Shown: piece after piece, positions 16,887 to 25,223 of the stretch
Layout: each line of letters starts with the position of its first letter
How positions within the stretch are numbered: position 1 is the first letter of the stretch
Origin: Parabacteroides goldsteinii
GTDB lineage: Bacteria; Bacteroidota; Bacteroidia; Bacteroidales; Tannerellaceae
DNA length: 64,000 nt
Assembly (NCBI RefSeq): GCF_015550595.1
Contig: NZ_JADNBB010000001.1
Coordinates: forward strand, 446,473-510,472
Direction: 5' to 3'
The notes under the pieces: generated by a model
What the model was told of the DNA's origin: nothing
What the model saw: the letters and a program-made list of their open reading frames with translations, nothing else
Databases searched by the model: none
Translations under genes and position numbers: made by a program

Positions 16887-17996
16887 ATGAAAAATTTAAT
16901 TGTATCTATTGGTACATGTTTACTTTCGTGTGCTTTATTTTCATGTAATGAAAATACTATGTTAGAAGAGGTGGATAATGGAGGAGCTAATCCACAAACA
17001 AAATCCGCTGTCGATGCTTCTTATTATGTTCAAGGAGACGGTACACTCTGTTTTAGAAGTGTAGATGATTATTTTGCAGTTACTGATTCGTTGATTAAGC
17101 TGACAGATCAGGAATTAAGTAATTGGGAAGAATCAATAGGTTTTGTTTCTTATAGATCTCATGTGGATAAACTTATTGATGAAGTGGAAGAAGCTTTTAA
17201 TGAAGATGATAATAACAAAGCTAACTTATTGCTTACTGATTATTCAAAATATATTTATTTGGATACAGACAGTATAGTTAAACCTTATATCAGTTCAAAA
17301 ACTTATCAGTCTATTACTAATAAAGATGGTGTTTTTTATTTGGGAGATTTGAAAAATGTAGTAGATGATACTTCTATTTATGCAGTTGGAAAAGGACGTA
17401 GCGTATCTCCTAAGCTATCATATGTAATGGCAAGTAACTTAAGAGGTTTAAATGATCTCGTTCAATATAAGGAATATGACTATGAAAAGGAAGATGGAAC
17501 TAAAAAGGTTATTTCATCTTGTTCCTTAGTAAAGAATATAGCATTGACAGATGTTCAGGGAAATAATCATTCCTGTGTACAATTTCAGATATTTGTTGAT
17601 GGTAAAAGACATAAAGGACACTGGAAAGATTATACGACAGGATATTCTGTTATGGAAATAACTTGTAGATTTAAAGATATACCTTTAGCTGTAAATTCCG
17701 ACCAGACATTAAAATCTACTGGAGATTATCTTTTCTCTCATCCTGGTAAAGATGATGCAGATCAATCTAAAAATCATACATTTGTGTATAATATAGGACT
17801 TAGTGTTAAGAATTATACTAATCCCATTCAACATGCTACCTGTATACATTATAAAGCACTGACTTGGGGTACTGGTGAGGAAGGCCTTGGATATAACTAT
17901 TGTAATGGTGATTATGGTATTGATGAAAATCATAAGAAAGGGCAATGTGCAAAAAAGGTTTGTAGTGTACATTCTAATGTACATTCTGGAAAATAA
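16887..17996 (+). CDS. hypothetical lipoprotein (DUF4848-like)
   Basis: 369 residues with a lipobox (LFSC, Cys20) after a hydrophobic signal. The mature region opens with a linker (NPQTKSAVD) and a segment DGTLCFRSVDDYFAVTDSLIKL that is frequent at the start of DUF4848-type Bacteroides lipoproteins. The C-terminal part is rich in Cys and His (HATCIHYKALTWGTGEEGLGYNYC, and KGQCAKKVCSVHSNVH). No enzyme motif is recognised, and the Cys/His ending could bind metal. The base composition is more AT-rich than the housekeeping genes nearby. It follows the DUF3244-like gene by 18 bases. Confidence 0.6.
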   Translation: MKNLIVSIGTCLLSCALFSCNENTMLEEVDNGGANPQTKSAVDASYYVQGDGTLCFRSVDDYFAVTDSLIKLTDQELSNWEESIGFVSYRSHVDKLIDEVEEAFNEDDNNKANLLLTDYSKYIYLDTDSIVKPYISSKTYQSITNKDGVFYLGDLKNVVDDTSIYAVGKGRSVSPKLSYVMASNLRGLNDLVQYKEYDYEKEDGTKKVISSCSLVKNIALTDVQGNNHSCVQFQIFVDGKRHKGHWKDYTTGYSVMEITCRFKDIPLAVNSDQTLKSTGDYLFSHPGKDDADQSKNHTFVYNIGLSVKNYTNPIQHATCIHYKALTWGTGEEGLGYNYCNGDYGIDENHKKGQCAKKVCSVHSNVHSGK

Positions 17997-18010
17997 TTAA
18001 TTTTTGAGTG

Positions 18011-18059
18011 GATTCTGGCAAAATTATTCTTTTAGGAATAGGGGTATTTTGTCAGAATC
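18011..18059 (+). terminator. strong hairpin, likely terminator of the 16500-17996 unit
   Basis: GATTCTGGCAAAAT (18011-18024) pairs with ATTTTGTCAGAATC (18046-18059), 14 bp with one G-T pair, and a small inner ATTC/GAAT stem. It lies 14 bases after the lipoprotein stop and before the barrel gene. Confidence 0.55.
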
Positions 18060-18087
18060 TGTCTTTAAGTTATAAATCAAAGAAATC

Positions 18088-18789
18088 ATGAGAATAAAGC
18101 TTTACATTATTTTGAGTATGCTCATTTGCATGAGCGTGGTGAAGATGAGTGCCCAGGTTCGTTTAGGAGCAGAAATTGGTATGAATGTTTCTTCTTTGGC
18201 TATTATAGCTAATGGTCATAATGTGGATGTTGCGGGAGGATTATCTGCCGATTATTTGTTTAATAATGGAATCACGTTACAATCGGGTTTGTATTATTCG
18301 AGTAAGGGTGCTTCCGGGTTGTGGGATGGGTATAATTATTCCTGCGAATTGAGACAGGCCGATATTCATTTGGGCTATATTGAGGTTCCTTTAATGGTCG
18401 GTTATCGTATTCCGGTAATGAGTAATGTTTATCTGGTTCCTTCTGTGGGGGCTTATTTTGCTTGTGGAGTAACCGGTTATGGTGAAATTGATATTATTGT
18501 TTCTAATGAACACGGACATGGTCGTATCTCCGACCAATGGAATAACCCATATAAAGATTTTAAAAAGGATTGGCTTGCAGATACAGAGGTAAAAGCTTTT
18601 GATCGGTTTGATTCCGGACTTCGTTTCGGATTGTCGGGAGAAATTTCCCGTTTCGTTATTTCTTTTGCGTATGATCTGGGATTGAAAAAAGTTTGGTCTG
18701 GCTTTGATACGGGTAGTTATAAGACTTCAACACATAAGATGAAAAATAGAACTGCATGCATTTCAGTCGGCTATAAGTTCAATTTATAA
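18088..18789 (+). CDS. outer-membrane beta-barrel protein (PorT/OmpW-like small barrel)
   Basis: 233 residues; signal peptide ends near residue 23 (MSAQ). The mature protein opens VRLGAEIGMNVSSLA and has the usual small-barrel pattern: LSADYLFNNGITLQSGLYYSSKG, EVPLMVGYRIPV, YLVPSVGAYFACG, with a terminal VGYKFNL. These features fit the outer-membrane beta-barrel domain (PF13568-type) family of Bacteroidetes. Function unknown. It may be read through from the preceding lipoprotein gene or have its own promoter after the hairpin. Confidence 0.75.
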   Translation: MRIKLYIILSMLICMSVVKMSAQVRLGAEIGMNVSSLAIIANGHNVDVAGGLSADYLFNNGITLQSGLYYSSKGASGLWDGYNYSCELRQADIHLGYIEVPLMVGYRIPVMSNVYLVPSVGAYFACGVTGYGEIDIIVSNEHGHGRISDQWNNPYKDFKKDWLADTEVKAFDRFDSGLRFGLSGEISRFVISFAYDLGLKKVWSGFDTGSYKTSTHKMKNRTACISVGYKFNL

Positions 18790-18792
18790 AAA

Positions 18793-18833
18793 TAGATGGT
18801 GAAATTACTACGGCAGTTTCACCATTTATCTAT
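18793..18833. terminator. bidirectional hairpin between convergent genes
   Basis: TAGATGGTGAAA on the left pairs with TTTCACCATTTATCTA on the right (GGTGAAA 18798-18804 against TTTCACC 18817-18823, with ATAGAT/ATCTAT extending it). It separates the barrel gene from the convergent channel gene. Confidence 0.6.
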
Positions 18834-18847
18834 ATTCCGACTTGCTA

Positions 18848-19618
18848 TCAGGTGGGGGCGACTGTGTCTGTTGTTTCAGACGGAATAGCGGTTGTGTTTT
18901 GAGTCGCTTGTTTCTTATTATAATATTCTTCTCTTTTCTTATTGGCGTTCTGCACCAGACTGGTCACGTAAACAGTGAAGATCGGGAACATCATCATCCC
19001 CAGTGCAGCCAGCAGTACCGATAATATCCGTCCCGTAGGTGTAACGGCATAAATATTCGAACCTACCGTCGTCACATCCATGAAAGCCCACCAGAGTGCA
19101 TCATCATAACCGGTTACCTGTGGATTAACCTTATGTTCGATGACAAAGAATATCAGACTGGAAAAATAAACCGTAGCCAGCAACATTGTCAGATAAGATA
19201 CGAACAGTCCCGAAGCCTTGTTGGAAGATAGCCATCCTACCACTATTGCCAGGGCGTAACCACTACGTGCCAATGGAATAAAACGTAGGAAATAGGTAAT
19301 CTCCGGTGAAAATTCAATCCCATAATAATTGATAATATTTAGATAAGGAATAGATACGATCAGGAAAATCAGGTGGGTTTGCAGATAATATAATTTACGT
19401 TTTGATAAGAAAAACTCCAAAATAAAGTCGGCAATGAAAAACATGCAGATCCAGAACTGTATCTTCAAATACGATCCCTGTGTCATGAAAGGGATATTCT
19501 TGAATGTATCGATTGAAATTACAACAATAAGGAACAGCGAAAGTAGCAAAATGATAACGTGCAATACTCCGTATATTCCTCTTTTCTCATAAATAATATC
19601 ATTAAAAGCTGACTTCAT
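18848..19618 (-). CDS. voltage-gated-like potassium channel with variant filter (GSN)
   Basis: 256 residues with about six membrane segments: four in the first 160 residues (with an Arg in FLRFIPLARSGYA that recalls an S4), then a pore loop and final helix. The pore reads ALWWAFMDVTTVGSNIYAVTPTGR. The usual potassium filter T-V-G-Y-G-D is replaced by T-V-G-S-N, so selectivity may differ. The tail after residue 228 is polar. It is divergent from gadC; in Bacteroides a channel of this kind is commonly linked to the glutamate-dependent acid-resistance genes, which suggests a role in pH or ion balance. It is transcribed alone. Confidence 0.78.
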   Translation of the reverse strand: MKSAFNDIIYEKRGIYGVLHVIILLLSLFLIVVISIDTFKNIPFMTQGSYLKIQFWICMFFIADFILEFFLSKRKLYYLQTHLIFLIVSIPYLNIINYYGIEFSPEITYFLRFIPLARSGYALAIVVGWLSSNKASGLFVSYLTMLLATVYFSSLIFFVIEHKVNPQVTGYDDALWWAFMDVTTVGSNIYAVTPTGRILSVLLAALGMMMFPIFTVYVTSLVQNANKKREEYYNKKQATQNTTAIPSETTDTVAPT

Positions 19619-19713
19619 TATGTTTAATCTTTAGGCGTTTAAATAGAAATATTTTAGGGTATCTAACATTGAAAACCCTGATTTTGTTTTTAACACTATT
19701 CTGTTAATTAACC

Positions 19714-19739
19714 TAGTTTGACATCTTGTTGACAAACTA
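19714..19739. promoter_or_regulatory. inverted repeat TAGTTTG/CAAACTA between channel gene and gadC
   Basis: TAGTTTG (19714-19720) mirrors CAAACTA (19733-19739) in the 199-base divergent intergenic region. Each arm resembles a -7 box facing outward, so this could be either overlapping divergent promoters or an operator shared by both genes. Confidence 0.4.
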
Positions 19740-19817
19740 ACACAATACCGATTTGTTTTACTGACATATTAAAGCGAAACTAAACAATACAAAATTCACA
19801 TTTAAACAGTAAAATTC

Positions 19818-21371
19818 ATGGCAAATGTAGGAAAAGCAGTAAAACTTGGAGTTTTTACTCTTGCGATTATGAATGTTACGGCAGTAGTGTCTCTCCGCGG
19901 ACTACCAGCCGAGGCTGTATACGGATTAAGTTCAGCCTTTTATTATCTATTTGCGGCAATTGTATTTTTGATCCCGACGTCGCTGGTGGCAGCTGAGTTA
20001 GCAGCCATGTTCCAGGATAAGCAGGGTGGAGTTTTCAGATGGGTAGGAGAGGCCTACGGTAAGAAATGGGGATTCCTTGCCATCTGGGTACAATGGATTG
20101 AAAGTACGATCTGGTATCCTACTGTGTTAACCTTCGGTGCAGTATCCATTGCTTTTATCGGAATGAATGATGCGCATGACATGACACTGGCTTCAAATAA
20201 AATGTACACGTTAGCTGTTGTATTAATCATTTACTGGCTGGCTACCTTTATTTCATTGAAAGGGTTGAGTTGGGTAGGTAAAGTTGCTAAAGTAGGCGGT
20301 ATTGTCGGTACGATCCTTCCGGCTGCCCTATTGATCATCCTCGGAATTGTTTATCTGTCGATGGGCGGTCATTCGAATATGGACTTCCATGGTAATTTCT
20401 TCCCTGATTTTTCTAAGTTCGATAACCTGGTTCTTGCATCCAGTATCTTCCTGTTTTATGCAGGTATGGAAATGGGTGGTATCCACGTAAAGGATGTGGA
20501 AAATCCCTCCAAGAACTATCCGAAAGCTGTATTTATCGGTGCGTTGATCACTGTTCTTATTTTCGTATTGGGTACTTTTGCCTTGGGTGTTATCATTCCG
20601 GAAAAGGATATTAACCTGACACAAAGCCTGCTGGTTGGTTTCGATAACTATTTCAAATTCATCCATGCTTCCTGGTTGTCTCCTATTATCGCTATCGCCC
20701 TGGCATTCGGTGTACTGGCAGGTGTGTTGACATGGGTTGCCGGTCCGTCAAAAGGTATCTTTACAGTAGGTAAGGCCGGTTATCTGCCTCCTTTCTTCCA
20801 GAAAACGAACAAGATCGGTGTTCAGAAAAATATTCTGTTGGTACAGGGATGTGCTGTTACTTTATTGAGCTTACTGTTCGTTGTAATGCCTTCAGTACAA
20901 AGTTTCTATCAGATCTTATCACAGTTAACAGTGATCCTTTATCTGGTTATGTACCTATTGATGTTCTCCGGTGCAATCGCATTACGTTACCGGATGAAAA
21001 AAGCCAATCGTCCGTTCCGTATCGGTAAACATGGTAATGGTCTGATGTGGTTTATCGGTGGTCTTGGTTTCTGTGGTTCATTATTGGCGTTTATATTAAG
21101 TTTTATTCCGCCGAGTCAGATTTCTGTCGGTAGTAATACTGTTTGGTTTGCTGTATTGATCATCGGTGCTATTGTTGTCGTAGTTGCTCCGTTTATTATT
21201 TATGCTTCCAAAAAGGCATCCTGGGTCGATCCGAATTCAGAGTTCGAACCGTTCCATTGGGAAGAAGCAAAAGTACAGGCTCCTGTTGCCGGTACTACTA
21301 CTCAAACTGCCAATACAAATAATACAACTACAACTAATACAACAACGACAAATACAAATACACAATCTTAG
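19818..21371 (+). CDS. gadC: glutamate/GABA antiporter-like amino-acid permease (GadC family)
   Basis: 517 residues, APC superfamily, about twelve membrane helices. The N terminus VKLGVFTLAIMNVTAVVSLRGLPAEAVYGLSS and the segment EMGGIHVKDVENPSKNYPKA are characteristic of GadC-type antiporters, which export GABA and import glutamate to consume protons in acid. The C-terminal tail is a low-complexity Thr/Asn run (about residues 490-517) encoded by ACA/AAT microsatellite-like codons, and may vary between strains. Neither glutamate decarboxylase nor glutaminase is next to it; only the channel gene is. Substrate is inferred from family. Confidence 0.8.
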   Translation: MANVGKAVKLGVFTLAIMNVTAVVSLRGLPAEAVYGLSSAFYYLFAAIVFLIPTSLVAAELAAMFQDKQGGVFRWVGEAYGKKWGFLAIWVQWIESTIWYPTVLTFGAVSIAFIGMNDAHDMTLASNKMYTLAVVLIIYWLATFISLKGLSWVGKVAKVGGIVGTILPAALLIILGIVYLSMGGHSNMDFHGNFFPDFSKFDNLVLASSIFLFYAGMEMGGIHVKDVENPSKNYPKAVFIGALITVLIFVLGTFALGVIIPEKDINLTQSLLVGFDNYFKFIHASWLSPIIAIALAFGVLAGVLTWVAGPSKGIFTVGKAGYLPPFFQKTNKIGVQKNILLVQGCAVTLLSLLFVVMPSVQSFYQILSQLTVILYLVMYLLMFSGAIALRYRMKKANRPFRIGKHGNGLMWFIGGLGFCGSLLAFILSFIPPSQISVGSNTVWFAVLIIGAIVVVVAPFIIYASKKASWVDPNSEFEPFHWEEAKVQAPVAGTTTQTANTNNTTTTNTTTTNTNTQS

Positions 21372-21405
21372 CCAATACCTCTGTAATTTCTATTTTACAT
21401 ACAAA

Positions 21406-21443
21406 AACAAGGGACTGAATCTTTATGATTTCTGTCCCTTGTT
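21406..21443. terminator. bidirectional terminator hairpin after gadC
   Basis: AACAAGGGAC (21406-21415) pairs perfectly with GTCCCTTGTT (21434-21443). It lies between the convergent gadC and GH106-like genes and can end both transcripts. Confidence 0.7.
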
Positions 21444-21448
21444 CGTGT

Positions 21449-24400
21449 TTATCTGTTTTCTGTAATATCTATCGATACGGTTCCTAAGAGTCCGGCAGTT
21501 GTTTTTCCCCGATATTGTGTCGGAACGGAGAGATAGTAGTTGGCAGCTGTGTTATGTATCAATACTTCAATCTTATTATCACCGGTTTTAACATGATCAG
21601 TAATGTCAAATTGCCAGGGTGCAGTTAGTTTCAGACCTACTTTTTTGCCGTTTATCCATACTTCTGCAGTAGAAATGACTTTGCCGAGGTTCAGATGAAC
21701 TCTCTGGTTATTTGCTATATCTTTCAGTTGGATGTTTTTACGATACCAGGCACCTCCTGAATAGGTCGAAATACCTTCTATCTGTGACCAGTCGCCGGCT
21801 GCAATCAAGCCTTCCCCGCATATCTGTCTGATCGGACCATCAATAGCCGCTCCACCGGTATTACCCCATTCTTCTTCTATACGGATGGCTACTGTAGATA
21901 CCCGTTTGTTCGGGTTAGGAATCGTGGCCTCATAGGTTATGCAACCGTCTGGGCGTTTTCTTTTGATATCCAGCAGACAGGCTTTTCCGTCTACCCATAC
22001 TTCCGGTTTCCCGAAAGCGGAAAATACGAATTTATCGAGTCCCGGAGCCGATTTGAAACGGTATTGCCCGTAGGTTGCTTCCTGTGTCTGTCTGATATCG
22101 AACGGGAGTATCGAACGATCTCCTCTGAAATTGGTAGCCAATGGTTTTTCGGCTGTTGCTTCTTTGATTATACGTGGGGTGTCGCCTTGTTTTCGGATGA
22201 CGCACCAGGTTACACCAAAAGTATCGTAATGCAGTACGATTTCGTTGAGACCTTCCTTCAGTAAGATACTTCCCGATAAGTCCTCGATCTGTTTTCCATT
22301 GATATACACGGCTGCCGGCTTCAGTTCTCCGAGTGAGAGTTGGTAGGTTCCTGCTTCCGGAGCCAGTACATTCGAATAGAGATAATAGTTTTTATTACCG
22401 CTTGGGTTTTCTACCCGTTGTGTTTCTCTGAATTCCTGTTTGAATTCGCCTAGCCTGATGAATTCATCGTGTACGGTTGCTTTCAGCCCATGCCATCCCT
22501 GATGGCCGTAATCGTTTTCTACTCCCCAGCGCCAGGAAAATTCGTACGGTTTCCAGCGGTATTCTTTATTACCGGCTATGATACCTTCTGATTTTCCCGG
22601 AAGATTACTGAAAATCAGTTCTTCTGTCAATTCAGGAGTGGCTTCCAACAGCATAAAGCGGGGAGCGAATGTGAAAGTTTTTGATGTCCAGCCATCATCG
22701 TCGAAGGAAGGAGATTGCCATCCGTCTGTTGCTTTAGAACTTTGCAGGTAGCGGGCTTTGTAGATGTAAGCTCCCAGTATTTCCGGTGTAGCAGGCCAGT
22801 GGAAATCGCCGAACCGGTTATCCAGGGTTGGTTTAAGTTCGAATGCCCATTCACCATCCAGTACGATTGTCTCCTTTACTTTGTGCTCTACAGGGGCAGA
22901 GATCGTTGCTTTCCGGTCAGGATCGAATACGAATATATGCATATCCTGTTTATTGAGTGGCATACGGATACAGGTTCCTTCGTCGGTAATGGATGATGCG
23001 GATATTTCCCGGAAGGTCCCGGTCCATGGATCCCATAGTTCTATTCCACCTGTTGCACGGAAGAAACATTCCGTATCTTTAGGTACATTATATACGGCGT
23101 AGAGTTCTTTACCCGCTATTTTCCGGTGCATGATATAGGGTTCATCCTGTTTATCCTCCCGGGAGGTGATGCGGAAGTCGCGGGTTAGATGTGAGTCAAG
23201 AATATGGAGGATCTCTTTGTTGTCTGTGGCAATAAACACGTTATTGCCGGATGTTTTGAATAGTTTATCGAGTAATGTGTTTACACGGGTATCATTCAAT
23301 CCTTTTTTCTCTGTTGCTTCGGGTAAATCGCCGAGGTTGATGATGATCCCTCCATTTTGTTTGAATTTCAGAGCCTTTTCCAGGGAAGAATGACGAATGG
23401 CCTTCATGGAAGGGATAATAAGTACTTTGAATTCTTCTCCTGAAATATGAAGTTTACCGTTCTTTACGGTTGCCTTATCCAACGATTGGTAATCCATGAA
23501 GTCGAAATCGATACCTTTCTTATAAAGAAAATCTCCCAGACTGAAAGCTTTTTCCACAGCATCGTTACCGTATCCGGCTACTACCGGTTCTACGGGGTAG
23601 AGAATTGCTATATCGGCCCGGTGATATCCTTGTGAGAGAACATAACTCAGACGTTCGGAACATTCGAGCAGGGGCCCCATTTGTTCCCAATAAGGCATGT
23701 GGGTATGATTACATGGAGGTGCCCATTCCCACCAGCCTCCTACCGTACTGTAAAAGAAACCATGCAGGCTGAGCAGGTTCTGACCCATGGCAAAATTAGC
23801 AAAGATCGCATCGGTAACATTAGCTGTGTTACTATCCCATTTACTACTGTGAAAACCTTCCAGCCATACTCTCGGACGTTCGTAAAGGTGTGCGATGGAA
23901 GAGGCTACTTTATTTTTTATAATGTCTTTCGAAAAGTTGGGCTGATCGCAACCCGGTGCCTGGTTCCATCGTTGGGTACGGAAGTAATCGCCGAATTCAC
24001 TGACATCTCTTCCGCGTCCACCATGGTCGCAGCCGTAAATGAGGTTACGATCTTCGTGCCATTGGTATACGGGGATGAAGAAGTTCTCTTCACTGAGCGA
24101 TACCATGACGTCATTATAATCCAGCCGGATTTTAGGAGTGATTGAACCTATATGAGTGAACAGGGCGGCGAGGTAGGGGATGACATCGTATCCTTTCCGT
24201 TTTCTGAATTCATCTCTGAAGATTGAATTCCAGATGCAGCCGTGCAGGTTGAAGTTTAGCTCATCAGAAAAAAAGAAGTTGAGTCCTCCTTTGGATTGTT
24301 CCGGGAAACGGTCTTCGAACCGTTGGAAAAAATGTTTGACATAACTTTTGCCCGAAAGGGGATGCATCGGGTCGAGTGACGGTTTTTTTGCGGCACTGTA

Positions 24401-25063
24401 TACCTGCGTTACGATCCATTTACCTTCCGGTGATTGCCATTGTATTTTGTTGTCAGTAAAGTTTTTGGTCAGGTCGATACCGGAGTTCTCTATGATTATA
24501 TTGTCTGCTCCCAACTGATAGGCATATAAGGAAAGCAGATTTTCATGGCATGCTTTCTCATAGTTGCCTTGAATGGTATCACTCTCGAATTTCAGTTCGG
24601 CTCCCGTCAATTCAGGATTTTCCTTTAGGGCATCATCAACGTAAGAACCTTGTCCGACTCCCAGTGTGTAATCGCTGAGACTGACGGTCATATTCCTTTT
24701 TTTCGCTTCTCCCATGAACCAGCCGAACAGATCCCACCATTCTTCTGTAAAGAGGGCCGGGCGGGAAGGGAAAGTTAAGCCGTAACTGACCCCGCCTTTG
24801 TCCGAGTGGGCATAATTTACTTGTAAGCTGGTCACTTTTTTTGCAGCCATCTGATCCAGATGGTAGGTGAGGTGTTTACGGGTTAAAGTATCGCCCATCC
24901 ACCAGTAGAAAGGTACTTCGCCATATCCTTTGGGAGGCGTTGCAAAACCTTTTTTTAAATCCATAGTGGCGGAACGATCCGGATGCCCGGGAGGCAATTG
25001 TTTTACCTGGGAAGAAAGAAACTGGGAAAAAATACACAGGATTAAAATAAAGAGTTTTTTCAT
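21449..25063 (-). CDS. GH106-like glycoside hydrolase (putative alpha-L-rhamnosidase)
   Basis: 1204 residues with a signal peptide (cut near residue 19). The N-terminal half shows GH106-type blocks: GFATPPKGYGEVPFYWW near 40, FFFSDELNFNLHG, EFRKRKGYDVIPYLAALF, and WLEGFHSSKWDSNT. The C-terminal half holds galactose-binding-like beta-sandwich modules (VILDGEWAFELKPTLDNRFG and the AEVWINGKKVGLKLTAPWQFDITD block). GH106 enzymes release L-rhamnose from pectin and other plant glycans. Family membership is by pattern only, so another retaining or inverting hydrolase of the clan is possible. It has its own -7 box (25092) and is separated from the GH127 gene by a hairpin, so it is a satellite unit of PUL1. 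Confidence 0.72.
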   Translation of the reverse strand: MKKLFILILCIFSQFLSSQVKQLPPGHPDRSATMDLKKGFATPPKGYGEVPFYWWMGDTLTRKHLTYHLDQMAAKKVTSLQVNYAHSDKGGVSYGLTFPSRPALFTEEWWDLFGWFMGEAKKRNMTVSLSDYTLGVGQGSYVDDALKENPELTGAELKFESDTIQGNYEKACHENLLSLYAYQLGADNIIIENSGIDLTKNFTDNKIQWQSPEGKWIVTQVYSAAKKPSLDPMHPLSGKSYVKHFFQRFEDRFPEQSKGGLNFFFSDELNFNLHGCIWNSIFRDEFRKRKGYDVIPYLAALFTHIGSITPKIRLDYNDVMVSLSEENFFIPVYQWHEDRNLIYGCDHGGRGRDVSEFGDYFRTQRWNQAPGCDQPNFSKDIIKNKVASSIAHLYERPRVWLEGFHSSKWDSNTANVTDAIFANFAMGQNLLSLHGFFYSTVGGWWEWAPPCNHTHMPYWEQMGPLLECSERLSYVLSQGYHRADIAILYPVEPVVAGYGNDAVEKAFSLGDFLYKKGIDFDFMDYQSLDKATVKNGKLHISGEEFKVLIIPSMKAIRHSSLEKALKFKQNGGIIINLGDLPEATEKKGLNDTRVNTLLDKLFKTSGNNVFIATDNKEILHILDSHLTRDFRITSREDKQDEPYIMHRKIAGKELYAVYNVPKDTECFFRATGGIELWDPWTGTFREISASSITDEGTCIRMPLNKQDMHIFVFDPDRKATISAPVEHKVKETIVLDGEWAFELKPTLDNRFGDFHWPATPEILGAYIYKARYLQSSKATDGWQSPSFDDDGWTSKTFTFAPRFMLLEATPELTEELIFSNLPGKSEGIIAGNKEYRWKPYEFSWRWGVENDYGHQGWHGLKATVHDEFIRLGEFKQEFRETQRVENPSGNKNYYLYSNVLAPEAGTYQLSLGELKPAAVYINGKQIEDLSGSILLKEGLNEIVLHYDTFGVTWCVIRKQGDTPRIIKEATAEKPLATNFRGDRSILPFDIRQTQEATYGQYRFKSAPGLDKFVFSAFGKPEVWVDGKACLLDIKRKRPDGCITYEATIPNPNKRVSTVAIRIEEEWGNTGGAAIDGPIRQICGEGLIAAGDWSQIEGISTYSGGAWYRKNIQLKDIANNQRVHLNLGKVISTAEVWINGKKVGLKLTAPWQFDITDHVKTGDNKIEVLIHNTAANYYLSVPTQYRGKTTAGLLGTVSIDITENR

Positions 25064-25091
25064 GGTTGATTAGTTTATATCTGTAATAAAA

Positions 25092-25099
25092 CAAAAGTA
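25092..25099 (-). promoter_or_regulatory. -7 box of the GH106-like gene
   Basis: CAAAAGTA on the plus strand reads TACTTTTG on the minus strand, a match to TAnnTTTG, 28 bases upstream of the ATG at 25063. Confidence 0.55.
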
Positions 25100-25171
25100 G
25101 TTACTAATCAGGATAATAATGTTTCAAATATGATATTATTATTATGCATTTTGGCTTTATGACGAGATATT

Positions 25172-25214
25172 TAAGCCACCTTCAAGTGTATGTTATCTTC
25201 TTGAGGGTGGCTTA
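25172..25214 (-). terminator. hairpin at the end of the PUL1 main operon
   Basis: TAAGCCACCTTCAAG (25172-25186) faces CTTGAGGGTGGCTTA (25200-25214): 15 positions with one mismatch. It sits just after the stop of the first GH127 gene and before the GH106-like promoter. Confidence 0.6.
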
Positions 25215-25223
25215 GAATAGATA

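Noticed and set aside
21290-21371. ACA/AAT-rich repeat as a separate element
   Set aside because: It is in frame and encodes the Thr/Asn tail of GadC, so it is treated as part of that gene.
23681-24145. 154-residue plus-strand frame inside the GH106-like gene (and similar long antisense frames at 27134 and 28475)
   Set aside because: They are shadows of well-supported minus-strand enzymes, with no promoter or ribosome-binding site.
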